From positions 11,625,407 to 11,689,406 of the forward strand of contig OZ026842.1 of NCBI GenBank assembly GCA_964023205.1: 64,000 bases of DNA, in the 5' to 3' direction. Below are positions 31,871 through 42,899 of this stretch, one piece after another. The position numbers and the translations under genes were made by a program. A model generated the notes under the pieces. It did not search any database. It had not been told where the DNA came from and saw only the letters and a list, made by a program, of their open reading frames with translations. The first letter of the stretch is position 1; each line of letters begins with the position of its first letter. This DNA is from Lutraria lutraria (taxonomy: Eukaryota; Mollusca; Bivalvia; Venerida; Mactridae).

Positions 31871-34485
31871 TATTTACATATATATTTATTTTGTGATTGC
31901 AAATATATGTATATATGTCAATCTGTCACACTGAAAATAGTTGTTGCATGGGTCAAGACCTTTCGGCATTTAAAGAAATAAACATTGAAACATAATCTAT
32001 TGCTATGTACAATTTACTTTTATCTTGTTAGTATTTTTCAGATGAACAAAATCGTGAAATCACAAACTATTATGAACCAATAACACCGGAGCTATGTACA
32101 GCAAGTTCCATTCCAACATAACTACAAGAAGTTGTTGATTGATTGTACACATAACGCTACATAATTCTAAAGTTATAATTAAACAGTATTGAGTCCAAGT
32201 GTTAAAGGCCACTATATTGTTTAGCCAGGAGCCCTTACCTGCATATTTCCCTCATGGGGTTTTTGTGGTTAGGTAGCCATCGTTGCTTACAGTTGAGGAT
32301 TCAATACTTTGATATTTGACTTTGAATCACATAATTATCAGTTTTTTTATATTTTGTGCCTTATATGATGGTACCTTGTGATTTTATTTATTGTTATATT
32401 ACGGACATTCAATGTTTACAATGTTTGTATGCACATGTAAAAACATAACTACAAAACTTGTCGATTTTATTGTAATCATTTCGCTACCAGATACTAAAGC
32501 CTATTTCATATTTGTTGTTTGTTGTTTCTTTGTCCCGTAACTTGTGATTAGTGAATTATTGATTTACTCCCGACACTAAGGGAGTAACGTAGTTCATGTA
32601 ACAACGGTCGATTTGATACTCAAGGCGTTATGTTGACTTATGCAAACAGACTGGTTTACGCATTCTGAATGGTCGTTGTGATAAGGATTGGATTGGTAAT
32701 TTTACTCATGTGGGTAGTCGAGGTAGTAGTGTTACAGATCATGTATAGTTTCTACTAGCAATGTATCATATTGTGAATACATTTATCAAACTTTTCATAG
32801 TTATAGTGAGGTAAAATTATTTATATATTATATTTATTTTGTGATTGCAAATATATGTATATATGTCAATCTGTCACACTGAAAATAGTTGTTGCATGGG
32901 TCAAGACCTTCCGGCATTTAAAGAAATAAACATTGAAACATAATCTATTGCTATGTTCAATTTACTTTTATCTTGTTAGTATTTTTCAGATGAACAAAAT
33001 CGTGAAATCGCAAACTATTATGAACCAACAACACCGGAGCTATGTACAACAAGTTCCATTTCAACATAACTACAAGAAGTTGTTGATTGATTGTACACAA
33101 CGCTACATAATTCTAAAGTTATAATTAAACAGTATTGAGTCCAAGTGTTAAAGGCCACTATACTGTTTAGCCAGGAGCCCTTACCTGCATATTTCCCTCA
33201 TGGGTTTTTTTGTGGTTAGGTAGCCACCGTTGCTTACAGTTGAGGATTCAATACTTTGATATTTGACTTTGAATCACATAATTATCAGTTTTTGTGATAT
33301 TTTGTGCCTTATATGATGGTACCTTGTGATTTTATTTATTGTTATATTACGGACATTCAATGTTTACAATGTTTGTATGCACATGTAAAAACATAACTAC
33401 AAAACTTGTCGATTTTATTGTAATCATTACGCTACCAAATACTAAAGCCTATTTCATATTTGTTGTTTGTTGTTTCTTTGTCCTGTAACTTGTGATTAGT
33501 GAATAATTGATTTACTCCCGACACTAAGGGAGTAACGTAGTTCATGTAACAACGGTCGATTTGATACTCAAGGCGTTATGTTGACTTATGCAAACAGACT
33601 GGTTTACGCATTCTGAATGGTCGTTGTGATAAGGATTGGATTGGTAATTTTACTCATGTGGGGAGTCGAGGTAGTAGTGTTACAGATCATGTATAGTTTC
33701 TACTAGCAATGTATCATATTGTGAATACATTTATCAAACTTTTCATAGTTATAGTGAGGTAAAATTATTTATATATTATATTTATTTTGTGATTGCAAAT
33801 ATATGTATATATGTCAATCTGTCACACTGAAAATAGTTGTTGCATGGGTCAAGACCTTCCGGCATTTAAAGAAATAAACATTGAAACATAATCTATTGCT
33901 ATGTTCAATTTACTTTTATCATGTTAGTATTTTTCAGATGAACAAAATCGTGAAATCACAAACTATTATGAACCAACAACACCGGAGCTATGTACAACAA
34001 GTTCCATTCCAACATAACTACAAGAAGTTGTTGATTGATTGTACACATAACGCTACATAATTCTAAAGATATAATTACACAGTATTGAGTCCAAGTGTTA
34101 TAGGACACTATACTGTTTAGCCTGGAGCCCTTACCTCCATATTTCCCTCATGAGGGTTTTTGTGGTTAGGTAGCCACCGTTGCTTACAGTTGAGGATTCA
34201 ATACTTTGATATTTGACTTTGAATCACATTATTATCAGTTTTTGTGATATTTTGTGCCTTATATGATGGTACCTTGTGGTTTTATTTGTTGTTATATTAC
34301 GGACATTCAATGTTTACAATGTTTGTATGCACATGTAAAAATATAACTACAAGACTTGTCGATTTTATTGTAATCATTTCGCTACCAGATACTAAAGCCT
34401 ATATCCTATTTGTTGTTTGTTGTTTCTTTGTCCTGTTACTTGTGATTAGTGAATAATTGATTTACTCCCGACACTAAGGGAGTAA
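31641..34485 (+). repeat. three tandem ~948-bp units
   Basis: Units 31641-32587, 32588-33535 and 33536-34485, each running from CGTAGTTCATGTAAC to the hairpin GGGAGTAA. All carry the end of the endonuclease fragment (TTTACGCATTCTGAATGGTC), AGCCAGGAGCCCTTACC and TTGAGGATTCAATACTTTG. Very few differences between copies, so the triplication is young compared with decay of the endonuclease. Confidence 0.96.
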
Positions 34486-34545
34486 TGGTATTTATTCACA
34501 GGGTGACCTTTATTCAGAGTTGGCCGCAAACATAGGTTTGGGTGT
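34486..34545 (+). mobile_element. right half of the split TTTATTC-family MITE
   Basis: GGTATTTATTCACAGGGTGACCTTTATTCAGAGTTGGCCGC continues (split by me: GTATTTATTCAC, then GACCTTTATTC, then GGCCGC) the MITE begun at 29289, ending GGTTTGGGTGTA. Confidence 0.68.
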
Positions 34546-35107
34546 ATATTGATTGCATCGGTGTCAAATGTCTGTGTTGTTATTTGTGTATATAGTTTAA
34601 TTAGTCTCAATGCAGGATTGACAATCTTTTTATAATGAGTCTTCTATTACACATATGTAGTTGATCTTTTTCTTGTCTTTTTCAGCCATAGATTTTGCAT
34701 TCCTTATAGAGATTAATCATAAAATCGGTTATATTCTACATTTCGTTTCGGTAGAATATTATATCCGTTTATTATTTATATTACAATGTACTTATCTTTT
34801 GTGTATTAGATGTCTACAAATTGTTTCATTTTCAAGGATTGTTATTACTATTTTGTTCAAAGGGCCACATTGTAATAAAAATATTGTTACATTTTCATCG
34901 TTGTTAATATTTCATTGTCTTTATGTGTAACCTTCGATGGATTAGTTATTATTATTATTATTCACGAGTTATAAGTGTAAACACAAACAAACGTGTAGTG
35001 ATAATAATTCCAAGGTTATTCAAGCAGAACCAAATCGGCCGAAATGTCAAGATCAGATCAATTTGTAGGACGTTTGCGAGAGTGTATTTGATGATATAAA
35101 TATATGC

Positions 35108-37666
35108 ATGTTAAATGTCCAAGGACTTATTGGCAAGAGATATTCAAAATTAGGCGATTCATATATGAAACAATTGTTTGATAAACACGACATTTTATTA
35201 TTTACAGAAACCTGGCTGAGCGATGAATTTAATCATGATGTAGATGGTTTTAATTCCATCGTATTAAATAGAAAGTGTAAACATAAGGGATCAAAACGGA
35301 ATAGTGGGGGGTTAATTATCTACTTCAGAAACAATTTAAAAGAAAACATAGAATTATTAAAAAATGTTGATGATTGTTTAATTTGGATAAAGATAAATGG
35401 TAATATTACTAAGTGTAATGAATGCTTGTTGTTGTGTTTATGTTATAATGTACCTACTGGTAGCAGTAGAGAAATGTTTGTGACAAGAAATGTATTTGAT
35501 TTGATTGCGGATGATTTGTACGTTTATGAAAATATGTTTGAAAACAAATGTAATTTTTTGTTAGCTGGAGATTTTAATGCAAGAGTGAGTGAAAAAATTG
35601 ATTATGTTGAAAATGAATCTTTAATTGATTTAGATTTATTACCAGATGATTATGTTGAAGATGTTAATTTACCAAGGAAAAGTCAAGATAAGGTCGTTAA
35701 CGAACATGGTAGATACTTATTAGATTTATGTAAAACAACTGGTCTTAGAATCTTAAATGGTCGACATAGTCTTGATAAATTTGGTAAGTTTACATGTATA
35801 ACATCACAAGGTAGTAGTGTTATTGATCTTGTATTGTGTAGACCAGATATGTTTGATTATATGGATAGGTTTATGATACATGAACCAAATATTTTATCTG
35901 ATCACTGTGTGTTAAGTTTTACTTTAAAAACACGTGTACCGATTGTGTGTAATGAAAATGTTTTTAATTCAGATAGTACTGAACATGATAGAGTAAAAGA
36001 AATATATAAGTGGAATAATGATAAGAAGGATTTATATGTGAATAGCTTATGTAGTGATGACATGAGCACACAACTAAATGAGTTAAATGACAATATTAAT
36101 TTATCATTAACAACTGACGATATTAAATGTAATTTGACCTCTTTTTATAACTATGTAGAGGAAGTTTGTGACCCGTTATTTAAAAGAAAGCTAAAATCAT
36201 GTAATGAATACACTAGTAAGAATAATAACTGTGACGTCAATAAAAAACCTTGGTATGATAATGATTGTAAAGTGGCCCAACATGAATTTTATAAAAAATT
36301 AAATGAATATAGGATGCATAAATCATTAAATAGAACCAATATGACTAAGGCAAGAAGTAGATACAAAACTTTGATAAGGAATAGTAAATTCAAATATGAA
36401 CGATCTCAAACGAAACAATTAGAAAATATGAGATATAAGAATGCCAAAGAATATTGGAAATTGTTGAAAAATACATGTATTAAACAAACAGATAATAACA
36501 AGTTAAATGCTAATATTTTTACAGATTATTTCAAAGCAATCATTGACCCGCAATCGAATTTTTTCCAACCTGATGATGATGTATTGTATTTTAATGACAG
36601 ATATTTAAATGGTGAATTACATTGCATGTTTGAAGAATTAGATGAACATATAGTAAAAAATGAGGTATTAAAAGCGTGTAAAGACCTTAAATCTGGAAAA
36701 TCATCTGGTCCAGATATGGTTTTAAATGAATTTTTTATATATGGCTGCAAAAGCGAAATATTTTTTAACTGTTTGACTCTCATTTTTGATAAGTTATTTC
36801 ATATTGGATATTTTTCGGATGAATGGGCCGAGGGTTTTATAGTACCATTACATAAAAAGGGTGACAAAAATAATCCAGGTAATTATAGAGGGATAACGCT
36901 TTTAAGTACAATGGGTAAATTATTCACAAAACTACTAAATAATCTACTTACACTTTGGGCTGAACATTATAGTGTATACATAGAAGCACAAGCTGGTTTT
37001 AGAAAGAATATGAGTACCGTAGACAACATTTTTATACTTCATGGAATAATCAACAAATTAATAAATGAAAACAAGAAATTATATGTTGCATTCATTGATT
37101 TTACAAAAGCCTTTGATTATATTGTTAGAGATGTTATGTGGTATAAACTGATTAAACTTGGTGTCCCTGGTAAAATGTTAGATATTGTTCGATCGTTGTA
37201 TAATAATGTTAAAACAACATGCAGAGTTAAATATGATGTATTAGGGGAGGAATTTACTTGTTTGTTAGGAGTTCGCCAGGGGGAAAGTCTCTCACCTTTT
37301 ATTTTTTCTATGTACTTGAATGATATAGAAGACCATTTTATGTTAAATGGCTTTGACGGTGTCGATGTCGGTACGCTGAAAATGTTTTTATTATTATATG
37401 CCGATGATATTGTTATTATTTCTGAAAGTGAATCTGGTTTGCAATTAGGATTAATTCTGTTACAGGAATATTGTCAAAAATGGAAATTAAGTGTAAATGT
37501 CGAAAAAACTAAAATTATGATTATGAAAAAGGGTGGGAAAAATAAAAGAAATATAAGATTTATTTTCAATAATAGAGAGTTAGAGATAGTAAATAAGTTT
37601 AAGTATTTAGGAATCATTTTCACTACAGGGGGTTCTTTTAATGCCACTGGCTGGTCAAGCGCTTAA
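35108..37666 (+). pseudogene. LINE endonuclease-reverse transcriptase ORF, N-terminal part (852 codons)
   Basis: Residues ~1-275: exonuclease/endonuclease/phosphatase (APE-like) fold with ETW (E34), AGDFNAR and SDHC motifs. Residues ~520-830: reverse transcriptase with PLHKKGDKNNPGNYRGI, QAGFRKNMST, FIDFTKAFD (motif A), GVRQGESLSP and the catalytic YADD at residues 764-767. An in-frame TAG lies just upstream of the ATG at 35108, so the ORF starts near here or the N-terminus is shortened. After KYLGIIFTTGGSF the frame goes wrong (near 37640) and ends in a spurious stop; the correct reading continues in the +1 frame at 37641. Catalytic residues are intact, but the frameshifts make it a non-functional copy. 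Confidence 0.92.
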
Positions 37667-38486
37667 ATCATTATTTAAATTAAAATCATACTTAGTAAAA
37701 TTTCCAAATATGTTAGTTAGTCATAAGTTAGATTTGTTTGATAAACTTATTGTTCCTGTACTTTGCTATGGTAGTGAAATTTGGGGGTTTAACGATGTTA
37801 ATAAATTAGAAACGATACACTTACAATTCTGCAAACAAATATTAGGTGTGAGAACACAAAAACAGAATAGTTTTATCTATGGGGAACTTGGTAGATACCC
37901 TTTAAAAATAAGATGCCTAAGTAATGTTATAAAATATTGGTTGAAAATTGTCCGAAGTCCAAAAGAACGATATATTCGTACTATTTATGTTATGATGTTA
38001 AACGCTCTAGAGCAAAACATAAACAATAAGTGCTGGGCAAGAAGTGTTAAAACTATTTTGGAATCGTGTGGTTTTGCTTATGTTTGGTTAAATCAAGGAG
38101 TTGGAGATGAAAAAGCTTTTTTTATATTCTTTAAGACACGACTACAAGATAATTATTTACAAATATGGAATAGTGATATAGAAGATTCTTCAAGAGCTAA
38201 AACTTATGAATTATTTAATACTTTTAGATTACAACCTTATTTAGATGCTATAAATGTCGAAAAATTTCGTATTGCCTTATGTAGATTAAGAACATCAGCT
38301 CATAGGCTAGAGATAGAAGCCGGAAGGTGGCACAAGCCTGTACAAACACCATATAATGAAAGAAAATGTAGGTTATGTACTGTTCTTGAAGATGAGTTTC
38401 ATTTCTTATTTGAGTGTCCCTTATATAATGAAATTCGAAAACTGCATATCAAAAAAATATTATTGGAAGCGTGCAAACAGCATTAA
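37641..38486 (+). pseudogene. LINE C-terminal part, second frame
   Basis: Continuation of the LINE polyprotein: QALKSLFKLKSYL, PVLCYGSEIWG, GELGRYPLKIR, then a C-terminal CRLCTVLEDEFHFLFEC motif (C-x2-C-x7-H-x4-C) that could bind zinc. A further frameshift near 38485 moves the last ~35 codons into another frame. Confidence 0.9.
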
Positions 38487-38592
38487 GTTTATAGAACTGA
38501 TCAATTCTGAAAATAAAACTGTACTTAGAAATCTTGCCATGTATACTTATAAAGCTTTTAAATTGAGAAACGAAACATTTTATGTAAATTAA
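38450..38592 (+). pseudogene. LINE extreme C-terminus, third frame
   Basis: IKFIELINSENKTVLRNLA followed by KAFKLRNETFYVN and stop. The same ending (FIEFLSSENETI, KLRDDNLYL) is seen in the minus-strand fragment at 46764. Confidence 0.85.
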
Positions 38593-38829
38593 TATACTCT
38601 TATGCAACTTCTTCTCAACGTTTTACGTGAAATTATAATATTACAAATAGTCTATACTCACTGATCTACTATACATTTATATTTGATAACTAAATGCAAA
38701 GACACATGTATTTAAAATTTTGGAAGTATTTTTCATGTATTATTTATCCAGTATTGTTGTTGTCATTGGACGTATGTTTATCATCATTATATTAGCAAAA
38801 ATATTTGATGTATATCAATATTACCATTG

Positions 38830-38965
38830 TCATTGATTTATATGTTTAAATTTGTTTAAATGTTAATTTAGCAGATTACCATTGACTTATATGTTTAAAT
38901 TTGTGTAAATGTTAATTTAGCAGATTACCATTGACTTATATGTTTAAATTTGTGTAAATGTTATT
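38830..38965. repeat. 49-bp tandem repeat in LINE 1 3' UTR, 3 copies
   Basis: ATATGTTTAAATTTGTGTAA and TTAATTTAGCAGATTACC recur at 49-bp spacing. Tandem repeats near the 3' end are common in non-LTR elements. Confidence 0.88.
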
Positions 38966-39020
38966 TTGTGTACTATGTACTCATGGACTATAAAGTCCTA
39001 TGTATTGAAATAAAACCAAA

Positions 39021-39393
39021 ACCATATGAAATAGACACAAAGAGCATATTATAGTAAGCTGACACACAAAAGCGCTCCTGGATTACGACCCCTTCCATCC
39101 AGCAGTACACGCCCCCTTCCCCGCTTGAGCCAATCAAATCAGTGTTGGAGGACGAAAAACATGTAATCAGCTCAGAGCTCCTCCAGTCAACGCCGATGCA
39201 TCCTTTATATAGCCGATGATGCCAAATAATCTTTCATGAAAAGTTTGCATTTCAAGCTAAATTGTTTACTAAATAACGCTTCATTAGTGATACTGAGATT
39301 GTAAAATTTCCCGTAACATTTGCGCTTAACAGTGGATGGATAGCAATACGGAAGTTCAATTTCGACTCGTGACATCACTAATTACAAAAGTAA
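39021..39393. other. spacer between the two LINEs with a CCAAT/TATA-like stretch
   Basis: Locally GC-richer. GAGCCAATCA (39127-39136) and CTTTATATAGCC (39200-39211) are spaced like a CCAAT-TATA promoter reading right. It may be the 5' region of LINE 2 or an unrelated promoter; no gene is seen behind it except LINE 2. Confidence 0.3.
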
Positions 39394-39412
39394 ATATTCG
39401 GGCTCGATCGAA

Positions 39413-41089
39413 TTGATGAATTTAAACGACAAGGGTGTAGTATGGTTTAAATTAAAGAAGTCTTATTTCGGTACCGCGAATGATATTTACTTTTGTTGCT
39501 GCTATATACCTCCAGATGATTCAAATGTATACAAATTGAATACTTCACCTTTATTTGATTTCGACTTCTTCGCATTACTGTTGAATGATTTTGATAAATA
39601 TAATAATTTGGGAGATGTGTTTGTAACAGGTGACTTCATTTCACGAGTGGGTCTACGGTCAGATCAAATTGACAACTTAAATCTTGATCGATTTCTCGAT
39701 TTACCAAATGTTGATGTTAATCCGATTAACAATCGAGATAGAACATCATATGATAAAAAGACAAATAGTTTTGGCAATAACCTGTTGTCACTATGTAAAC
39801 AAACAGGATTATGCATAGCTAACGGTCGCATAGAGCCAGGTTCCTTTAGATGTTATAATGTCAATGGTCGTTCTTTTGCAGCTAGTGTTGTAGAATATGT
39901 ATTAACTCCATATAATATGTTTTCGTTATTCGATAGAATGGACGTCTTAGAAATGACTGAGTTTTCGGATCATTGTCCTATTGATTTTGTTCTGTCTTTT
40001 GAAAATATGAACTGTAACCATACACCTGAAACTGTATTTTTTGATAAAATTGTTTGGGACAAAAATGATCCCTCTCAACTGTTAGATTTTTTAAATTCAA
40101 ATACTTGTATGGCTAATTTTGATGATATAACAAATGGCTTACTATTGGGAAATTATGATATTGATACAAGCATCAATGAATTTTCTAAATATATTTTCGA
40201 TATATCTTTGAAGTTTCACGGTAAAACCTGTAACACAAAAAATGTAAATAATTTTAAAATAAAGAACTCTTTATGGTTTAATAATGAGTGCAAATCTGCT
40301 AAATCGGATTTTCTGAAGAATAAGCGAAAATACCGTAATAATGCGTCGGACGAGAATCGCTCACTTTTTCTGAATTGTAGAAAACATTACTGCAATATAA
40401 AACGCAAAAGTAAAGGGGCCTATTTCTCAAAAGAAAAATGTACTCTCTCTAGACTCAGTAAAACGAACTTTCGTCAATTTTGGCAACATATTAATAAGTA
40501 CAGAAAAAAATCGAATCATAATAATATTAACATAAGTCTACATGATTTTGTAGATCAATTTAGTAAACACTCTAACACGCCAAATGATAGTGATTTTAAT
40601 ACTGATCGTCAACCTGTTGATTCCACACCATTACAAATTGATCAACTTGATGCATCTTTTACTGATGATGAAATTAGCAAAACTATAGCTACTATGAGTA
40701 TGCATAAAAGTTGTGATATTACGAACAATGTTGCTGATTTTTTTATTGAATCAAATAAGTTTATTGTACCGTATCTCTCTAAAATGTTCAACTATATATA
40801 TGATAAAGGGATTTATCCAGAATCTTGGTGTAAGGGATACACTATTCCCATACATAAGAAAGGCGATATAAATACGGCCTCTAACTATAGAGGAATCACA
40901 ATAGTAAATACTCTAGCTAAAATATTTTCACTAGTGTTAAGGAACAGAATAAACAAATGGTGTGAATCTGAAAATATATTTTTAGAAGCTCAGTTTGGCT
41001 TCAGAGATAACCATAGTACCACTGATTGTATTTTTATTCTGCATTCTGTTATTCAAAATATCTTAGCTTCTGGCAAAAAACTGTACTGA
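39413..41089 (+). pseudogene. LINE 2 endonuclease-RT, first segment (558 codons)
   Basis: Begins inside the endonuclease (YFCCCYIPPDDSN), VTGDFISRVG (Asn and Ala of GDFNAR are replaced by Ile and Ser, so catalytic Asn may be lost), FSDHCPIDF; then RT motifs PIHKKGDINTASNYRGI and EAQFGFRDNHSTTD. Ends at TGA 41087-41089 just before motif A; the same frame continues AFIDYEKAFDTVIHD after the stop. Confidence 0.88.
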
Positions 41090-41940
41090 GCTTTCATCGA
41101 TTATGAAAAGGCCTTTGATACAGTAATTCATGACGCACTGTGGATTAAATTAATTGAATCAGGTCTTAGTTGTAAAGCGGTAAATATGATTAAATCAATA
41201 TATCGAAATGTTAAATCATGTGTTAAAGACGCATCAAGTATGTCTTACTTGACTTTTTCGATGTTTCTCTTGGCCTTAAACAGGGTGAACCTCTGTCTCC
41301 ATTACTATTCATTCTATTTATAAATGATATTAAAACTACATTAAATCTGAATGAAATGTCCGATGACGATATTGACATGTTGTCTTTTTATATGTTACTT
41401 TTTGCTGATGATATAGCTCTATTTACTACCGATCCTCATAGTCTTCAATTACAATTAGATAATATATGCGCATATTCACATAAATGGGGCTTAAAAATTA
41501 ACGTAAATAAGACAAAAATCTGCATTTTTGAAAAAAGAAAAAGTAATAATCGACTTTCTTGGTCAATCAATGACAAAAATGTTGAAGTTGTTGACCACTT
41601 TTGTTACCTGGGTGTTAAATTTTATTATACTGGTTCTATGATGCATGCTGTGAAAGCTCTGCATGATCAAGCTCTTAAATCTTACAATCATTTATTTTAT
41701 ATTTTTAATAGGGTGAGTCTTGATATAAAGATTAAATTATCTTTGTTTGATTCTTTAATTGTACCTATTCTACTATATGGATGTGAAATTTGGGGGGTCT
41801 ATGACTATAAAGAATTATATAAATTGCATGTTAAATTCTGTAAACGAATATTAGGTGTACGAATTCAAACATCAAATGTTGCCGTTTTGGGTGAATTAGG
41901 CAGGTATCCATTAAGGGTCATATGTAACGAAAGGTGTTGA
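41090..41940 (+). pseudogene. LINE 2 RT catalytic part
   Basis: AFIDYEKAFD (motif A), a frameshift near 41240, GLKQGEPLSPLLF, then LLFADDIALF with FADD at 41401-41412, and GELGRYPLR before a TGA at 41938. The same frame resumes KYWIRIM after the stop. Confidence 0.86.
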
Positions 41941-42516
41941 AAATACTGGATAAGAATTATGTCAAATCCTGATTCTCTAATATATAGATCTTTTACAGAT
42001 CAACTATATAGTATAAATGCGATGATAACCAGATGTTGGGTTCATAAAATTCAGTCAACACTTAATAGTTTAGGTTTTGGATATCTTTTTACAGACTTTC
42101 ATTTTAACTTCAATTTTATGCCATTGTTTAAACAACGTTTAAGGGATCAATATATCCAGGAATGGAATGACATTTTAACCAACCAAAATAAAATGCATTA
42201 TTACAGAAAATTTAAAAAGGAATACAAGAATGAACCCTATCTAGATCTTGTTAAAATTGATAAATATAGAAAAGAACTAACCCGATTCAGATTAAGTTCT
42301 CATAATCTAGAGATAGAATCAGGAAGATACAATAATATACTAAGAGAAAACCGAATCTGTAAATTATGTTCTATGAACCAAGTTGAATCCGAATATCACT
42401 TTTTCATGTGTTGTAATGCTTTTAACAACTTAAGAACAAAATATATCAAAAATACATCTTGGCCTTCCATTAATAAATTTATTACGTTAATGTCTAAACA
42501 ATCAAACACAATATGA
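41941..42516 (+). pseudogene. LINE 2 C-terminal part
   Basis: RFRLSSHNLEIESGRYNN and CKLCSMNQVESEYHFFMCC, the C-terminal Cys/His motif equivalent to that of LINE 1. Confidence 0.88.
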
Positions 42517-42550
42517 AACATATGTTGATTAAATGTTACTTAATTATATT

Positions 42551-42567
42551 AAGGGGGGGGGGGGGGG
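42551..42567. repeat. poly-G run
   Basis: Run of about 17 consecutive G in LINE 2 3' UTR; G-quadruplex-capable and a likely site of sequencing length error. Confidence 0.8.
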
Positions 42568-42867
42568 TATTATATTAATATATTCTTTCAAATATGTGTG
42601 CTTGCACTGATTTTGTTTATTTAAAATATTCAAATGTGCAAATGTATGTATATTGTATTAATTGAGAAGTATGTATATAATCATTATGTACTATTTGTTT
42701 AAAAAAACTGTTGTCTTGACCATCTTGACATGTATATAAATTGTAAATGGTCAGAGGCATTATATGCCGATAATACCAATAAACTTGAAACTAATATGTG
42801 CTCAATTCCGATACTTTACGAAGGGTTTACGAGGCGGCAAATATTAGACGCAAACAATCCTTCGTAC

Positions 42868-42868
<1 letters not shown>

Positions 42869-42897
<29 letters not shown>
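42869..42897. repeat. poly-A run
   Basis: Run of about 28 A about 70 bp beyond the inferred LINE 2 end. It could be a retroposed tail or a simple mononucleotide tract. Confidence 0.8.

Positions 42898-42899
<2 letters not shown>

Larger units (their letters stand above)
29395..34485 (+). mobile_element. 5.1-kb composite element, Helentron/HINE-like or LTR-like
   Basis: Two head-to-tail elements, each starting with the same 182-bp segment (29395-29576 and 31111-31292) and each ending in the perfect hairpin TTACTCCC-GACACTAA-GGGAGTAA (31089-31112; 34462-34485). Element 1 holds a CCHC zinc-knuckle remnant, a 34-bp tandem array and a 696-bp palindrome. Element 2 holds a decayed APE-endonuclease fragment and a triplicated ~948-bp 3' unit. 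A 3' terminal hairpin, internal tandem repeats and a LINE-type endonuclease next to the 3' end are features of Helentrons and their nonautonomous HINE derivatives. Against this, 182-bp direct repeats with a TATA box, a purine-rich AAGGGAG just before the second copy and a gag-like knuckle would fit a TRIM-like LTR element. No Rep/helicase or reverse transcriptase is present. Classification is inference. Confidence 0.6.
34960..39020 (+). mobile_element. LINE 1: APE-type non-LTR retrotransposon, frameshifted
   Basis: Element with endonuclease-RT ORF (35108-37666, continued in other frames to 38592), a 3' UTR with a 49-bp tandem repeat (38830-38960), and a 3' end with the hairpin GGACTATAAAGTCC followed by GAAATAAAACCAAAACC. 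No ORF1 was found. The 5' limit is uncertain. Clade not assigned; GELGRYPL and a C-terminal CxxC...HxxxxC motif are shared with LINE 2 and two 3' fragments in this window. Confidence 0.85.
39394..42797 (+). mobile_element. LINE 2: APE-type non-LTR retrotransposon, 5'-truncated and broken
   Basis: Diverged relative of LINE 1. The first ~90 residues of the endonuclease are missing. The 3' end has the hairpin GGCATTATATGCC followed by AATACCAATAAACTTGAAAC. Breaks: stop at 41087, frameshift near 41240, stop at 41938. Its 3' UTR contains a run of about 17 G at 42551-42567. Confidence 0.85.
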
